64,000 nucleotides of DNA, taken from Frigoribacterium sp. CG_9.8. GTDB taxonomy: Bacteria > Actinomycetota > Actinomycetes > Actinomycetales > Microbacteriaceae. The DNA lies in NCBI RefSeq assembly GCF_015751965.1, contig NZ_JADOVH010000001.1:310001-374000 (forward strand). Reading direction: 5' to 3'. This document shows, one piece after another, positions 1-8,463 of this stretch. The number at the start of each line of letters is the position of its first letter. Positions within the stretch are counted from its first letter, which is position 1. The notes below the pieces were generated by a model. The model saw only the letters and a list, made by a program, of their open reading frames with translations. It ran no database searches and was not told the DNA's origin. A program made the translations under genes and the position numbers.

Positions 1-1
1 G

Positions 2-733
2 AAGTTCCTCGGTTTCGATCATGTGGATGTGGTTGTGCCGAGCGCAGGGAACCCGTTCGTGCTCACCGGCACCACCCCGAAGCCCAGCCGGGAGCGGGGA
101 AAGGGCGAGAAGGCCGAACGACCGAAGCCTCAGCGCATCGTCGAGCGGGTCGGCGATCGTGAGTTTCGTCTGGACGCCCGCGGTTTCTGGCAGGTGCACC
201 GTCACGCCGCGCAGGCGCTCACCCTCGCGGTGCAGGAGGCGATCGACCCGAGCCTGTTCGATCCGCGCGCGGCGAATCTTGATCTCTATGGCGGCGTCGG
301 ACTATTCGCCGCCGCAGTCGGGGACCGTTTCGGCAATCACCTGCGCGTCACCACCGTAGAAAGTGACCCGCTTGCGACCGATCATGCGGCTGTGAATCTC
401 TCGGAATGGGTGGGGGCCGCTGCCGTCACGGCGCGGGTGGACAACTTCCTGCGCCAGTTACGATCCACTGCGAGCCCGAGCGAACGTGCCCGGCTTGGCG
501 CGGCGACCGTTATCCTCGACCCGCCGCGCGCCGGCGCAGGCAAGGGTGTCGTCGATGAACTGCTCACCCTCAACCCGGCCCAGATCGTCTATGTGGCGTG
601 CGATCCGGTGGCTCTTGCGAGGGATGTCGCGCTGTTCGCACTGGGAGGCTACGCGCTCACTCGGCTGCGGGCGTTCGACCTGTTCCCGAACACTCACCAT
701 GTCGAAGCGGTGGCAACCATAACGAGGGCATAG
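2..733 (+). CDS. TrmA/RumA-type class I SAM-dependent RNA (uracil-5-)methyltransferase, 5'-truncated by the window edge
   Basis: The reading frame is open from base 2, so only the C-terminal ~243 residues are visible and the true start lies upstream. The visible part is the catalytic half of the m5U RNA methyltransferase family, which transfers a methyl group from SAM to uracil C5 in rRNA or tRNA. Visible motifs are the SAM-binding glycine loop (DLYGGVGLFA), DPPRAG, the segment YVACDP carrying the expected catalytic Cys, and the terminal HHVEAVA segment carrying the expected general-base Glu. The family's FxQxN element appears here as FWQVH, a variant I believe is common in actinobacterial members. 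The N-terminal TRAM domain, if present, is outside the window. I cannot say from this fragment whether the substrate is 23S rRNA or tRNA. Confidence 0.85.
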   Translation, partial: KFLGFDHVDVVVPSAGNPFVLTGTTPKPSRERGKGEKAERPKPQRIVERVGDREFRLDARGFWQVHRHAAQALTLAVQEAIDPSLFDPRAANLDLYGGVGLFAAAVGDRFGNHLRVTTVESDPLATDHAAVNLSEWVGAAAVTARVDNFLRQLRSTASPSERARLGAATVILDPPRAGAGKGVVDELLTLNPAQIVYVACDPVALARDVALFALGGYALTRLRAFDLFPNTHHVEAVATITRA

Positions 734-740
734 CCTTCCG

Positions 741-771
741 CGCACCCTCGCCGACCCGCACCCTCGCCGAC
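741..771. repeat. Short tandem duplication behind the methyltransferase gene
   Basis: A 15-bp unit, CGCACCCTCGCCGAC, occurs twice (741-755 and 757-771) with one base between copies, just after the stop codon at 733. It is probably a replication-slippage scar. No function is evident. Confidence 0.5.
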
Positions 772-874
772 GCGCATTACGCGTGATCCATGACCGTGTT
801 TGATGAGTGCCCGGTACCATTGATCACCGGGAAATGGTTGGGATTCGGTACCGCGGGTACAGACAGGATGAACG

Positions 875-1579
875 ATGGCGCAGACATTCTTCGAGAAAAC
901 TACGCGCGAGTCCCACCCCACCACAGTGCGGGTGTCGGTGGTCGATGACCACGAGTCGGTGCGGCTCGGGCTCAAGGCAGCCTGTATCGACGCGGGCTTT
1001 GCTTTCGTTCTCGCGGCCGCATCCGTGCAGGAATTCGTCGATGGCCTCGACGGTCGGGAAAACGACGTCGTCGTGCTCGACCTGTCGCTCGGTGATGGCT
1101 CGACAGTGACCGGCAACGTGAAGGCAGTGCAGGCGACCGGCTCGGCTGTGCTGATCCATTCGATCGCCGACCGGGCGGCCTCAGTGCGCGAGGCACTTGC
1201 CGCCGGGGCTGCCGGAGTCATCCCCAAGTCGGCCGCGACGAAGACGGTCATGGCGGCGGTTGAAACGGTCGCGCGCGGCGAGGTGCTCAACAACCTGGAG
1301 TGGGCGACGGCGATCGATGCCGACCGTGACTTCGCCAAAGCCCAGCTCGGACGCAGGGAGCGTGAGATCCTGCACCTGTATGCGTCGGGGCTCCCGCTCA
1401 AGCTCGCCGCCCAGCAGCTCGGTATCGGCTATTCGACCGCCCGCGAATACCTCGACCGCATCCGCGTGAAATACGTGGAGGTCGGGCGGCCGGCACCGAC
1501 CAAAGTTGATTTGCTTCGGCGTGCTGTGGAAGATGGAATCCTGCCCGGTCTCGACCTGGACGGTGGTGATGGCCGCTAA
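875..1579 (+). CDS. Two-component response regulator with receiver and LuxR/NarL-type HTH domain
   Basis: This 234-residue DNA-binding response regulator has a receiver domain at about residues 18-140. It shows the acidic pair D24/D25 (VVDDHE), phospho-acceptor D69 (VVVLDLSLGDG) and the conserved K118 (VIPKSA). A LuxR-type helix-turn-helix follows at about 157-205 (LGRREREILHLYASGL onward). The ATG at 875 is chosen because the receiver domain needs the first 20 residues and an AGGA-like element lies upstream; ATG 868 is out of frame. The downstream sensor kinase start at 1569 lies inside this gene, so the two are translationally coupled and very likely cognate. The HTH has an unusual charged tail rich in Asp and Gly. 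Its targets are unknown. Confidence 0.88.
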   Translation: MAQTFFEKTTRESHPTTVRVSVVDDHESVRLGLKAACIDAGFAFVLAAASVQEFVDGLDGRENDVVVLDLSLGDGSTVTGNVKAVQATGSAVLIHSIADRAASVREALAAGAAGVIPKSAATKTVMAAVETVARGEVLNNLEWATAIDADRDFAKAQLGRREREILHLYASGLPLKLAAQQLGIGYSTAREYLDRIRVKYVEVGRPAPTKVDLLRRAVEDGILPGLDLDGGDGR

Positions 1580-2969
1580 CAGACGAATGGTGGTGAAGGC
1601 CACTCAGAGCGTCTCGCCGTCGCCCGAATCTGCGGCCCGGCAACCGCACAATCCGATCAGCCGATCGCAGATTGAGACGGTCGTATCCCGTTCAGTAGCC
1701 ATCTTCGCGCTGCTGTTCGGCCTGCAAGCCCTGCCCGCCGTTATCGGCCAGCTGCCTACTGCCGGGTCGGTCTGGGCGATCATCTTCGGAGTGGGGATCT
1801 ACGGGGGGATATTGGCCACCCTGGTGGCATCCTTCGCGAAGCGGTGGGTGTGCGCGGTCAATGCCTCCTTCTCGTTGGCCTATCTCCTCGCCCTTGCCGG
1901 ATGGCCATTCGTCGTGAACGAGCCACTCGTCGGGGCCGTCGACCGTCCGTGGCTCTGGTTACTGTGCACCGTTGCGACCGCTACGGCGGCGATCGCTTTC
2001 TCGACCCGGCAGGCGACGGCCTACCTCGTCGTGACGCCGGTGGTCTACGGGTTCGTGCGGATCGCCCCAGCGGGTGGTGGCGCCGAGATCGGCTCGGCAT
2101 CCCTCGATATCGTTTACGCCGTAATCCTCGGGGGTGCAGCCCTGATCCTCATTACGTTGCTCCGCCAAGCCGCCGCGTCTGTCGACAACGCACAGGAAAC
2201 GGCGCTCGACCGATACACCCACGCCGTGCGTCAGCATGCGAGAGAGGTCGAGCGAGTTCAGGTGGATTCCATCGTGCACGACAGTGTGCTGACAACGCTA
2301 CTGTCGGCTGCGCGGGCCGAGACACCCGAGGCGCAAAAGCTTGCTATCCACATGGCCCGCAGCGCCATGGGCCACCTGAAGGATGCTGCGGCCGCTTCCC
2401 CTGACGACGATGCCACCATGACCCTCGACCAACTCGCCCGGCGCATCACAGACTCGTCCCGCACACTTTCGGGCCCGTTCGAATTGCGACTGAGCGACAT
2501 GCACGCGGGCAGCCTCTCCGTTCGGGGCCTTCCCGTTCGCGACATCGCGGTTCGCAGCATCCCCGTTCGCAGTGCCGAAGCACTCTATTGGGCCGCGATG
2601 CAGGCGATGGTCAACTCCCTCCAGCATGCTGGAGCCGGAGATGATGTGCACCGCTGGCTCGCCGTCGAGGACGCTGCCAGCGGTGGCATCCGCATCGGTA
2701 TCGGTGACGACGGAGTGGGTTTCGGCTTCGATTGCATCCCCCACGAGCGCCTCGGTCTGCGAGTGTCCATCATCGAGCGGGTCACGAACGCGGGCGGATC
2801 AGTTGAGATCGATGCGGGCCGAAACAGAGGTGCGGTGATCTGGATCACCTGGCCGCGAGGTGCTGCAACGTTGATTGATGCAGCGTTGATAGATGCAACC
2901 TTTGTCGATGCTGTGCCCTCAAAAGCTGCTCCATCCGCCGCTGTGCCGGGGGAGGATCACCCTACGTGA
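1569..2969 (+). CDS. Membrane sensor histidine kinase, cognate to the upstream regulator
   Basis: The protein has about 466 residues from the ATG at 1569, which overlaps the regulator's end by 11 bp and has a GGACGG element just before it. The open frame extends upstream to 1506, but that part reads the regulator sequence in another frame. About five hydrophobic segments cover residues 30-185, followed by a linker helix and the motif IVHDSVLTTLL, with His237 as the likely phospho-acceptor, as in NarX/DesK-type kinases. A GHKL ATPase-like domain follows, with an N-box (QAMVNSLQHAG) and a G1 box (GIGDDGVGFGF). The C-terminus has a repetitive IDA-rich tail. It should sit in the membrane and phosphorylate the 875-1579 regulator. 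The signal is unknown. It ends in a 4-bp GTGA overlap with the next gene. Confidence 0.85.
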   Translation: MAANRRMVVKATQSVSPSPESAARQPHNPISRSQIETVVSRSVAIFALLFGLQALPAVIGQLPTAGSVWAIIFGVGIYGGILATLVASFAKRWVCAVNASFSLAYLLALAGWPFVVNEPLVGAVDRPWLWLLCTVATATAAIAFSTRQATAYLVVTPVVYGFVRIAPAGGGAEIGSASLDIVYAVILGGAALILITLLRQAAASVDNAQETALDRYTHAVRQHAREVERVQVDSIVHDSVLTTLLSAARAETPEAQKLAIHMARSAMGHLKDAAAASPDDDATMTLDQLARRITDSSRTLSGPFELRLSDMHAGSLSVRGLPVRDIAVRSIPVRSAEALYWAAMQAMVNSLQHAGAGDDVHRWLAVEDAASGGIRIGIGDDGVGFGFDCIPHERLGLRVSIIERVTNAGGSVEIDAGRNRGAVIWITWPRGAATLIDAALIDATFVDAVPSKAAPSAAVPGEDHPT

Positions 2970-4015
2970 TCGTCTCCGTACCGCGCGCGCTCATCATCGC
3001 CCTCGCCGCCATCTTCTCGGCCTACCATCTGGTTCTCGCTGTCGTGTCGATCGACGTGCCGCGCATGAAAGCTCCCTATATCGCCGCGATGGTGCTCTAC
3101 ACCGTGGCGACCGTGCTCAGCCTTCGGATGACGAGCACCTTGCGGATGCCCCTCTGGGTTGCCTGCTCAACGGTGGCGGCGGCGGTGGTTGTGCCGGGGC
3201 TGGTGACGAGCCAGTTTGGTCAGGCCGAGGCCAGTGGCACCTACGCGGCCTGGCACACGGCGGCCATCGGCACGCTGATGGTCATCACTTCGACCCGTCG
3301 CCGCCATGCCTTCGCGTGGATCGGCACGGCCGCGCTCGTCGTGCAGACGGTGGTCTGGGCCGGCCCCGGCGGCCTCGTTGCCTACGGAGTGATCGGCAGT
3401 GTCGGTTGGGTCGCCCTGTCCCACGCCCTGTCGCGCTCCCTCACGAAGGCGGGCAAGGACACGCGGCAGTACGCGCTCGCCGAGCGTGAGGCGGTTCAGT
3501 GGAGGGCAGCTCAAGAGGCGCACGTCTCCGAACGGCAGCTCCGCCTCGCCCAGACCAGCCGGATGTCGCTGCCGATGTTGCGGCAGATTGTGGCGATGCG
3601 CGGAGAACTCACCGACTCGCAGCGGCTCGAATGTCACCACCTCGAGCGCGCTATCCGCGATGAGATCCGCGGCCGGAAGCTTCTCAACGATCGCGTGCGC
3701 GAACAGGTCATGATCGCTCGCCGCAAGGGAATGACCGTCACCCTTCTCGACGAAGGGGGCATAGACGACCTCTCCGAAGTGCATCTGGAACGGGTTCTCA
3801 ATTGTCTGGCTGATGCGATCCGCGACACGCAGACTGGCACAATAATCGCGCGCACCGTGCCAGATGGATCCGAAGTCGCGGTGACCGTCGTCGGGCTCTC
3901 ATCGCCCGACGACGGTCACTCAAGCGCGCTCGGCTCTCACAGCGTCGATGACGACGAGGATCGGGTGGACCTCTGGCTCGAGATACCGCGGGCTGAGGTG
4001 GCCGTCTCCGGCTGA
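2966..4015 (+). CDS. Membrane protein with degenerate histidine-kinase-like C-terminus
   Basis: This 349-residue protein starts at GTG 2966, overlapping the kinase stop by 4 bp, so it is the third gene of the two-component operon. The N-terminal 165 residues hold about five membrane segments. A charged helical stretch (about 170-255) includes ECHHLERAIRDEIRGRKL, which resembles a dimerisation region. The last ~90 residues end in a strand resembling the end of a GHKL domain (RVDLWLEIPR). I see no N-box Asn and no glycine-rich ATP lid. The simplest reading is a catalytically dead kinase paralogue that regulates or scaffolds the two-component pair. The identification rests on layout and weak similarity, and the function is not known. 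Confidence 0.72.
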   Translation: MIVSVPRALIIALAAIFSAYHLVLAVVSIDVPRMKAPYIAAMVLYTVATVLSLRMTSTLRMPLWVACSTVAAAVVVPGLVTSQFGQAEASGTYAAWHTAAIGTLMVITSTRRRHAFAWIGTAALVVQTVVWAGPGGLVAYGVIGSVGWVALSHALSRSLTKAGKDTRQYALAEREAVQWRAAQEAHVSERQLRLAQTSRMSLPMLRQIVAMRGELTDSQRLECHHLERAIRDEIRGRKLLNDRVREQVMIARRKGMTVTLLDEGGIDDLSEVHLERVLNCLADAIRDTQTGTIIARTVPDGSEVAVTVVGLSSPDDGHSSALGSHSVDDDEDRVDLWLEIPRAEVAVSG

Positions 4016-4083
4016 GTCACACCTGCGCGGTGGTGCTCGTCACGGACTGTCCGTCCCTGCTTTCCGCCCGCCGATAATGAAAA

Positions 4084-4117
4084 AAACGGGATCGGCCCCC
4101 GAAGGCCGATCCCGTTT
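4084..4117. terminator. Bidirectional hairpin terminator between convergent transcription units
   Basis: Perfect 14-bp arms (AAACGGGATCGGCC at 4084-4097 and its complement at 4104-4117) enclose a 6-base loop. The left flank is an A-run that reads as a U-run for leftward transcripts. It lies where the rightward kinase operon meets the leftward accD-accE unit, so it fits an intrinsic terminator strongest on the minus strand and usable in both directions. Confidence 0.85.
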
Positions 4118-4520
4118 CAAACCCGAATCAGGGTAATAACCCGAATATTGCCCTGACTCGCCCCCCACGCCATCGACCCGCTTACCCTAGTCGGCCCATG
4201 GCTGGTGGTGTCGCTCTGTAAGCAACACCAGGTGTTTAATAATGCATCGGAGTGGCACCTTCGCAAAGTGGACACTTAGGGGGACATTCGGGGTACAGTT
4301 TTGCGCGTCAGGACAAGAAAGACCCTAGTCAACGCCAATTTACCGATGACACTTCCTGCGGATATCGGGGTACATTAATCATTTGGCAACCGATTGCCTC
4401 GATTCGGCAGCAGAACTGTGCTGATTCCGTAGCAGAAGCATCGTAATCCGCAGAATCCGGGTCCGGTTTTGCGCGATACCGCAGTGTCGGCCCTCAGTGG
4501 AGCACTCTTTCGGTTGCTTG
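4118..4520. other. Non-coding stretch downstream of accE, no gene recognised
   Basis: About 400 bases lie between the terminator and the accE stop. The region is less GC-rich than its neighbours. It contains a small imperfect inverted repeat (TGGTGT at 4206-4211 against ACACCA at 4225-4230) and short recurring words: CGGGGTACA near 4289 and 4365, and GTTTTGCGCG twice. A 64-codon open frame at 4252-4446 has no recognisable features, and I do not call it. In many actinobacteria a maf gene follows accE; it is absent here. Confidence 0.5.
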
Positions 4521-4760
4521 CTACCCCGAGAACGAGCGCCAGGCACCCGTGCCGGGACTCAGCGGAGTGCGGATACTGCGCTGGCTGCGCTGCCAGGCAC
4601 TCACGAGCGGTCCTTCGGTGCGCTGGCCGTCTTCGAAATCTTCGATCATCGACATGACCACCGCGGTCACCGCCGCGAGTTCGGCGGGCGTCGGCTGCCC
4701 CGCGACTACTTCGAACTCCGGCTCGGAACCCGTGGAATCACTCTCCTGCTGGATTGTCAC
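4521..4760 (-). CDS. Acyl-CoA carboxylase epsilon subunit
   Basis: A 79-residue protein starts at GTG 4760 and overlaps the end of accD by 4 bp. It has the hallmark core of the actinobacterial epsilon subunit, [18 protein letters not shown], after a short polar N-terminus, with a basic Pro/Ser-rich tail ending GAWRSFSG. In the known complexes epsilon binds the beta carboxyltransferase and stimulates assembly or activity with the alpha subunit. Translational coupling to accD supports that role. The family is short and poorly conserved, so the call rests on this core motif plus position. Confidence 0.86.
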   Translation of the reverse strand: MTIQQESDSTGSEPEFEVVAGQPTPAELAAVTAVVMSMIEDFEDGQRTEGPLVSAWQRSQRSIRTPLSPGTGAWRSFSG

Positions 4761-6358
4761 AGCGGAATGTTCCCGTGCTTCTTGGGAGGAAGGGAAGCCC
4801 GCTTGGTCCGGAGCGCCCTGAGGGCCTTCACCACCACCACACGGGTCGCGGCCGGCTCGATCACGCCGTCGAGTTCGCCGCGCTCCGCCGCAAGAAACGG
4901 GGATGCCACGTTGTAGGTGTACTCATTCGCGAGCTTCGTACGCACCGCCGCGACATCCTCTCCCGCCGCTTCGGCCGCCTTGATCTCGTTGCGGTAAAGG
5001 ATGTTGACGGCCCCCTGCCCGCCCATGACCGCGATCTCCGCGGTGGGCCAGGCGTAGTTGAGGTCGGCGCCGAGTTGCTTGGAGCCCATGACGATGTAGG
5101 CCCCACCGTAGGCTTTTCGCGTGATAACGGTCACGAGTGGCACGGTCGCCTCGGCGTAGGCGTAGAGCAACTTCGCGCCGCGACGGATGACTCCGGTCCA
5201 CTCCTGGTCGGTTCCGGGGAGGTACCCGGGCACGTCGACGAGGGTGAGAATCGGAATCGAGAACGCGTCGCAGAAGCGCACGAATCGGCTCGCCTTCTCG
5301 CCGGCTTCAATGTTGAGGGTTCCCGCCATCGCGTTCGGCTGGTTCGCCACGACTCCAATGGCACGACCCTCGATTCGTCCGAAGCCGACCACGATGTTGG
5401 GCGCGAACAGTGGCTGAGTTTCGAGAAAGTCGCCGTTATCGACCAGGTGCTCGATGACCGTCTTCATGTCGTAGGGCTGGTTCGGGCTGTCGGGGATCAG
5501 CGTGTTCAGCTTGCGGTCGGCATCCGTCGTCTCGAGCTCGACGTGGCTGTCGTAGACCGGATGCTCGGCCAAGTTGTTGTCGGGCAGGAAGCTCAGCAGC
5601 GTGCGGGCGTAGTCGAGCGCGTCATCCTCGTCGCTCGCGAGCCAGTGTGCGACGCCGGAGATCTTGTTGTGGGTGAGGGCTCCGCCGAGCTCTTCCATGC
5701 CGACATCCTCACCGGTGACGGTCTTGATCACGTCGGGTCCGGTGACGAACATCTGGCTGGTCTTATCGACCATGATCACAAAGTCGGTGAGAGCGGGGGA
5801 GTACACCGCACCTCCCGCAGCAGGCCCCATGATGATCGAAATCTGCGGGATGACCCCGGAGGCGGCGGTGTTGCGGCGGAAAATCTCGCCGTATTTGCCG
5901 AGTGCGACGACGCCCTCCTGGATGCGGGCTCCGCCGGAGTCGAGCATGCCGATGATGGGAACGCCGGTCTTGAGGGCGAGATCCATCACCTTGATGATCT
6001 TTTCGCCAGCGACCTCGCCGAGCGAGCCACCGAAGATCGTGAAGTCCTGGCTGTAGACCGCAACCTGCCGGCCGTGGATTGTGCCGGTGCCGGTGACGAC
6101 GGCATCGCCGTAGGGCCGCTTCTTCTCCATGCCGAAGGCGTGGGTGCGGTGGCGCACGAACTCGTCGAGTTCGACGAAGGATCCGTGATCGAGCAGCTGT
6201 TCGATGCGTTCCCGAGCGGTCTTCTTGCCCTTGGAATGCTGTTTCTCGATGGCCGCCTCGCCGCTCGCGGTCACGGCTTCGTGATAGCGCACTTTCAGGT
6301 CAGCGAGCTTGCCCGCGGTCGTATAGAGGTCGTTCGTGGCGTTCGTATCAGCAGTCAC
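4757..6358 (-). CDS. Acyl-CoA (acetyl/propionyl-CoA) carboxylase beta subunit, carboxyltransferase
   Basis: The 533-residue biotin-dependent carboxyltransferase transfers carboxylate from carboxybiotin to an acyl-CoA to supply malonyl- or methylmalonyl-CoA for lipid synthesis. It shows both halves of the crotonase-like fold: the N-terminal oxyanion region [12 protein letters not shown] ... [10 protein letters not shown], and the C-terminal [13 protein letters not shown]. Length fits AccD5/PccB proteins (about 530-550). The start is GTG 6358; no ATG occurs in the first 30 residues. It is transcribed leftward with accE and divergently from birA, which makes the ligase that biotinylates the partner alpha subunit (not in this window). 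Acetyl- versus propionyl-CoA preference cannot be read with certainty from the sequence. Confidence 0.95.
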   Translation of the reverse strand: MTADTNATNDLYTTAGKLADLKVRYHEAVTASGEAAIEKQHSKGKKTARERIEQLLDHGSFVELDEFVRHRTHAFGMEKKRPYGDAVVTGTGTIHGRQVAVYSQDFTIFGGSLGEVAGEKIIKVMDLALKTGVPIIGMLDSGGARIQEGVVALGKYGEIFRRNTAASGVIPQISIIMGPAAGGAVYSPALTDFVIMVDKTSQMFVTGPDVIKTVTGEDVGMEELGGALTHNKISGVAHWLASDEDDALDYARTLLSFLPDNNLAEHPVYDSHVELETTDADRKLNTLIPDSPNQPYDMKTVIEHLVDNGDFLETQPLFAPNIVVGFGRIEGRAIGVVANQPNAMAGTLNIEAGEKASRFVRFCDAFSIPILTLVDVPGYLPGTDQEWTGVIRRGAKLLYAYAEATVPLVTVITRKAYGGAYIVMGSKQLGADLNYAWPTAEIAVMGGQGAVNILYRNEIKAAEAAGEDVAAVRTKLANEYTYNVASPFLAAERGELDGVIEPAATRVVVVKALRALRTKRASLPPKKHGNIPL

Positions 6359-6441
6359 GCGTTTACTTTACCGTTGGCCTTCTGCCCGGCCCGGTGGTGG
6401 AATGCTACAAAGCTGGATCATGGTGCCCGTACCCTTGGGGT

Positions 6442-7254
6442 ATGCAGCTTCCCCTGAGCGCCGCAGTCGCCGCCCGGCTCGAGATTCTTGACGAGTGCGG
6501 CTCGACCAATACCGAGCTCGTGGCGCGGGCATCCGACGAAGATGGGGAGAACTGGCCCGACTTCTCGGTGCTCGTCACCGGCAGCCAGACCGACGGGCGT
6601 GGTCGCCTCGGTCGGGTCTGGGTTGCGCCTCCGGGCCAGACGCTCGCGATGTCGGTGTTGCTGCGTCCTCGCCTTCCAGCCGGAGAGCCCGTCGAGATCG
6701 ACCGCTACGGCTGGTTTCCGCTTATCGCGGGCATTGCCATGACCGCTGCGGTCGCGCCGCTCGTTCCGCTGCACTCCGTGCGGCTCAAGTGGCCGAATGA
6801 CGTGCAAATCGATGGCCTCAAGGTGTCAGGTCTGCTCGCGGAGCTCCTGCCGGGTGGCCACGCCGTGGTGCTGGGTGCCGGACTCAACCTCACGATCGCC
6901 GAAGCGGATCTGCCGACACCGACCGCGACATCCATCGCGCTCAACGACCCGATCCTTCTCGGTGCCGAGCTTGCCGACCGCGCGCTCGCCGGCTACCTCA
7001 CCGAGCTCGGCCGGCTCTACTCGGAGTTTTTGCGATTCGGCGCCGATCCGGAGTCGAGCGGGGTCGCGGGCCGGCTTCGTGACCTGTGCAGCACTATTGG
7101 CAGCCAAGTGCGCGTGCAGCTGCCGGGCGGAGGCGAACTGGTCGGCACCGCCATCGGTATCGATGACAGTGGGCGACTCGCGGTGAGAAAGTCGTCGGAT
7201 GGTCGGGTGGTGGCTGTCGCCGCCGGAGACGTGACCCATCTGCGGTATGAATAG
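6442..7254 (+). CDS. birA: Biotin--[biotin carboxyl carrier protein] ligase
   Basis: The ligase makes biotinyl-AMP and attaches biotin to the carboxylase carrier domain. The 270-residue protein starts at ATG 6442 (GGGG element upstream); the frame is open to GTG 6394, but those 16 residues lack family similarity. Diagnostic motifs are GSTNTE (substrate loop), the biotin-binding GRGRLGR and the LKWPNDV signature, followed by the C-terminal SH3-like cap. There is no N-terminal winged-helix domain, so this is a monofunctional enzyme without repressor function. The downstream PH-domain gene starts 3 bp after the stop, so the two are co-transcribed. Confidence 0.94.
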   Translation: MQLPLSAAVAARLEILDECGSTNTELVARASDEDGENWPDFSVLVTGSQTDGRGRLGRVWVAPPGQTLAMSVLLRPRLPAGEPVEIDRYGWFPLIAGIAMTAAVAPLVPLHSVRLKWPNDVQIDGLKVSGLLAELLPGGHAVVLGAGLNLTIAEADLPTPTATSIALNDPILLGAELADRALAGYLTELGRLYSEFLRFGADPESSGVAGRLRDLCSTIGSQVRVQLPGGGELVGTAIGIDDSGRLAVRKSSDGRVVAVAAGDVTHLRYE

Positions 7255-7257
7255 GTC

Positions 7258-7806
7258 ATGAGCGACTCACAGGACGCCGAGCGGGTGGTGGCACGGCTGA
7301 GACCGCACGGCCGCGCGCTGTTCTGGCCGAGCGTGCTGCTCATCACGGTCGCGGCGGCGGTCGGATACTTCCAGGGGAGCTTCGCCGAGTCCTGGCAGAA
7401 CATCGCGCTGCTGTCCGGTGCGGCACTTGCGGTCGTGCTGCTGTGGCTGCTGCCGCTCGTCGCGTGGCTCGGCAAGCGCTATGTCATCACCACGCGCCGC
7501 ATCATCCTGCGCACCGGGTTTTTCGTGCGGATCCGGCAGGAGCTCCTGCACAGTCGTGGCTACGACGTGACGGTGCGCCAGAACGCCCTGCAGAGCATGT
7601 TTCGCAGTGGCAACATCCTGATCAACACCGGGCTAGACCGGCCCGTGGTGTTGCGTGATGTACCGGGCGCCGACCTCGTACAGGCTGCTCTCCATGACCT
7701 CATGGAAAAGAGCCTCAACCCGATCGCGGCCCGACGTCAGGCCGAGGCTTCGCGCACGTCGTCTCCCCGTGACCAGGACGAGACGACCGCCTGGGGCCAG
7801 CGCTAG
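7258..7806 (+). CDS. PH domain-containing (bPH2/DUF304-type) membrane protein
   Basis: A 182-residue protein begins 3 bp after birA. It has two closely spaced transmembrane segments (about residues 20-70), a hairpin typical of this family. A bacterial PH-like domain follows, with GKRYVITTRRIILRTGFF and the strand pattern up to LINTGLDRPVVLRDVPG. The tail is polar. Members are found beside birA and purK in many actinobacteria. Their molecular role is unknown. It converges with the GtrA gene, leaving only 5 bp between stops. Confidence 0.85.
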   Translation: MSDSQDAERVVARLRPHGRALFWPSVLLITVAAAVGYFQGSFAESWQNIALLSGAALAVVLLWLLPLVAWLGKRYVITTRRIILRTGFFVRIRQELLHSRGYDVTVRQNALQSMFRSGNILINTGLDRPVVLRDVPGADLVQAALHDLMEKSLNPIAARRQAEASRTSSPRDQDETTAWGQR

Positions 7807-7811
7807 TCCTC

Positions 7812-8396
7812 TCATCCGCCGCGTGTCACCTTCGCATGTTCGGAGCCGTTGGGACGGTGTGAAGTTGACACCTGAGCGGGTCTTTGCCCGTCGGAAGACG
7901 CTCGGGTGGTCAGACCGTCGGCGCGGTGGTGTCCGTAGACCCAGAAGCGGTAGAGGAGGAACCGGAAGGATGTGCCGAGCACGAGTCCGACGACGTTCGA
8001 TGAGATGTTGTCGGCGAGCAGCGAAGTAAAGCCGAGCAGGTAGTGCGACACCCAGAGGCAGGCTAGCCCGATGAGGATTCCGCCCACAGAGACCGTGCTG
8101 AATTCGGCCAGCTCGAGAAGATAGTTTTTACGGCGGTGCTCCCGAAACGTCCAGTACCGGTTACCGAACCAGGTCGCGATGGTCGCAACGCCAGCGGAAA
8201 TGATCTTCGCCCCGATCGGCCCCTGAAAGAAGTGGTCATCGCCGAAGACACCGACTCGCAGCAGGTTGAACAGCCCAACGTCGACCACATAACCGGCCAA
8301 GCCGACTATGCCGAACTTGAGCACGTAACGCAGCAATTTTTCATAGAGCAGCCGGGCAAAAGTGTCGAGGCGGGTGAACACGGCACGCCCTTTCAC
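7812..8396 (-). CDS. GtrA-family small polytopic membrane protein
   Basis: About 194 residues with four predicted membrane segments. The first follows the family opening LRYVLKFGIVGLAGYVVDVG, and the last leads into TSFRFLLYRFWVYG. GtrA proteins are associated with flipping or presenting lipid-linked sugars for cell-surface glycosylation. The frame is open to 8660, but the upstream portion reads antisense to purK. I place the start at GTG 8396, which leaves the purK start clear; ATG 8465 is an alternative that would overlap purK by 2 bp. No strong ribosome-binding site is visible. The C-terminal ~40 residues are polar and unusual for the family. Confidence 0.85.
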   Translation of the reverse strand: MKGRAVFTRLDTFARLLYEKLLRYVLKFGIVGLAGYVVDVGLFNLLRVGVFGDDHFFQGPIGAKIISAGVATIATWFGNRYWTFREHRRKNYLLELAEFSTVSVGGILIGLACLWVSHYLLGFTSLLADNISSNVVGLVLGTSFRFLLYRFWVYGHHRADGLTTRASSDGQRPAQVSTSHRPNGSEHAKVTRGG

Positions 8397-8463
8397 TGTC
8401 TGACGGCGGATTGGAAAAGCATAACCGGGCGCTTCGATCCGGATCCGAAAGTAGGCTGGCAGC

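Noticed and set aside
4252-4446. A small 64-codon gene in the spacer after accE
   Set aside because: No recognisable site, no family features, and composition like the surrounding non-coding DNA.
4754-6457. A 567-codon open frame on the plus strand opposite accD
   Set aside because: It is the mirror of a strongly conserved gene in high-GC DNA. Its translation has no family features, and accD with accE on the minus strand is clear.
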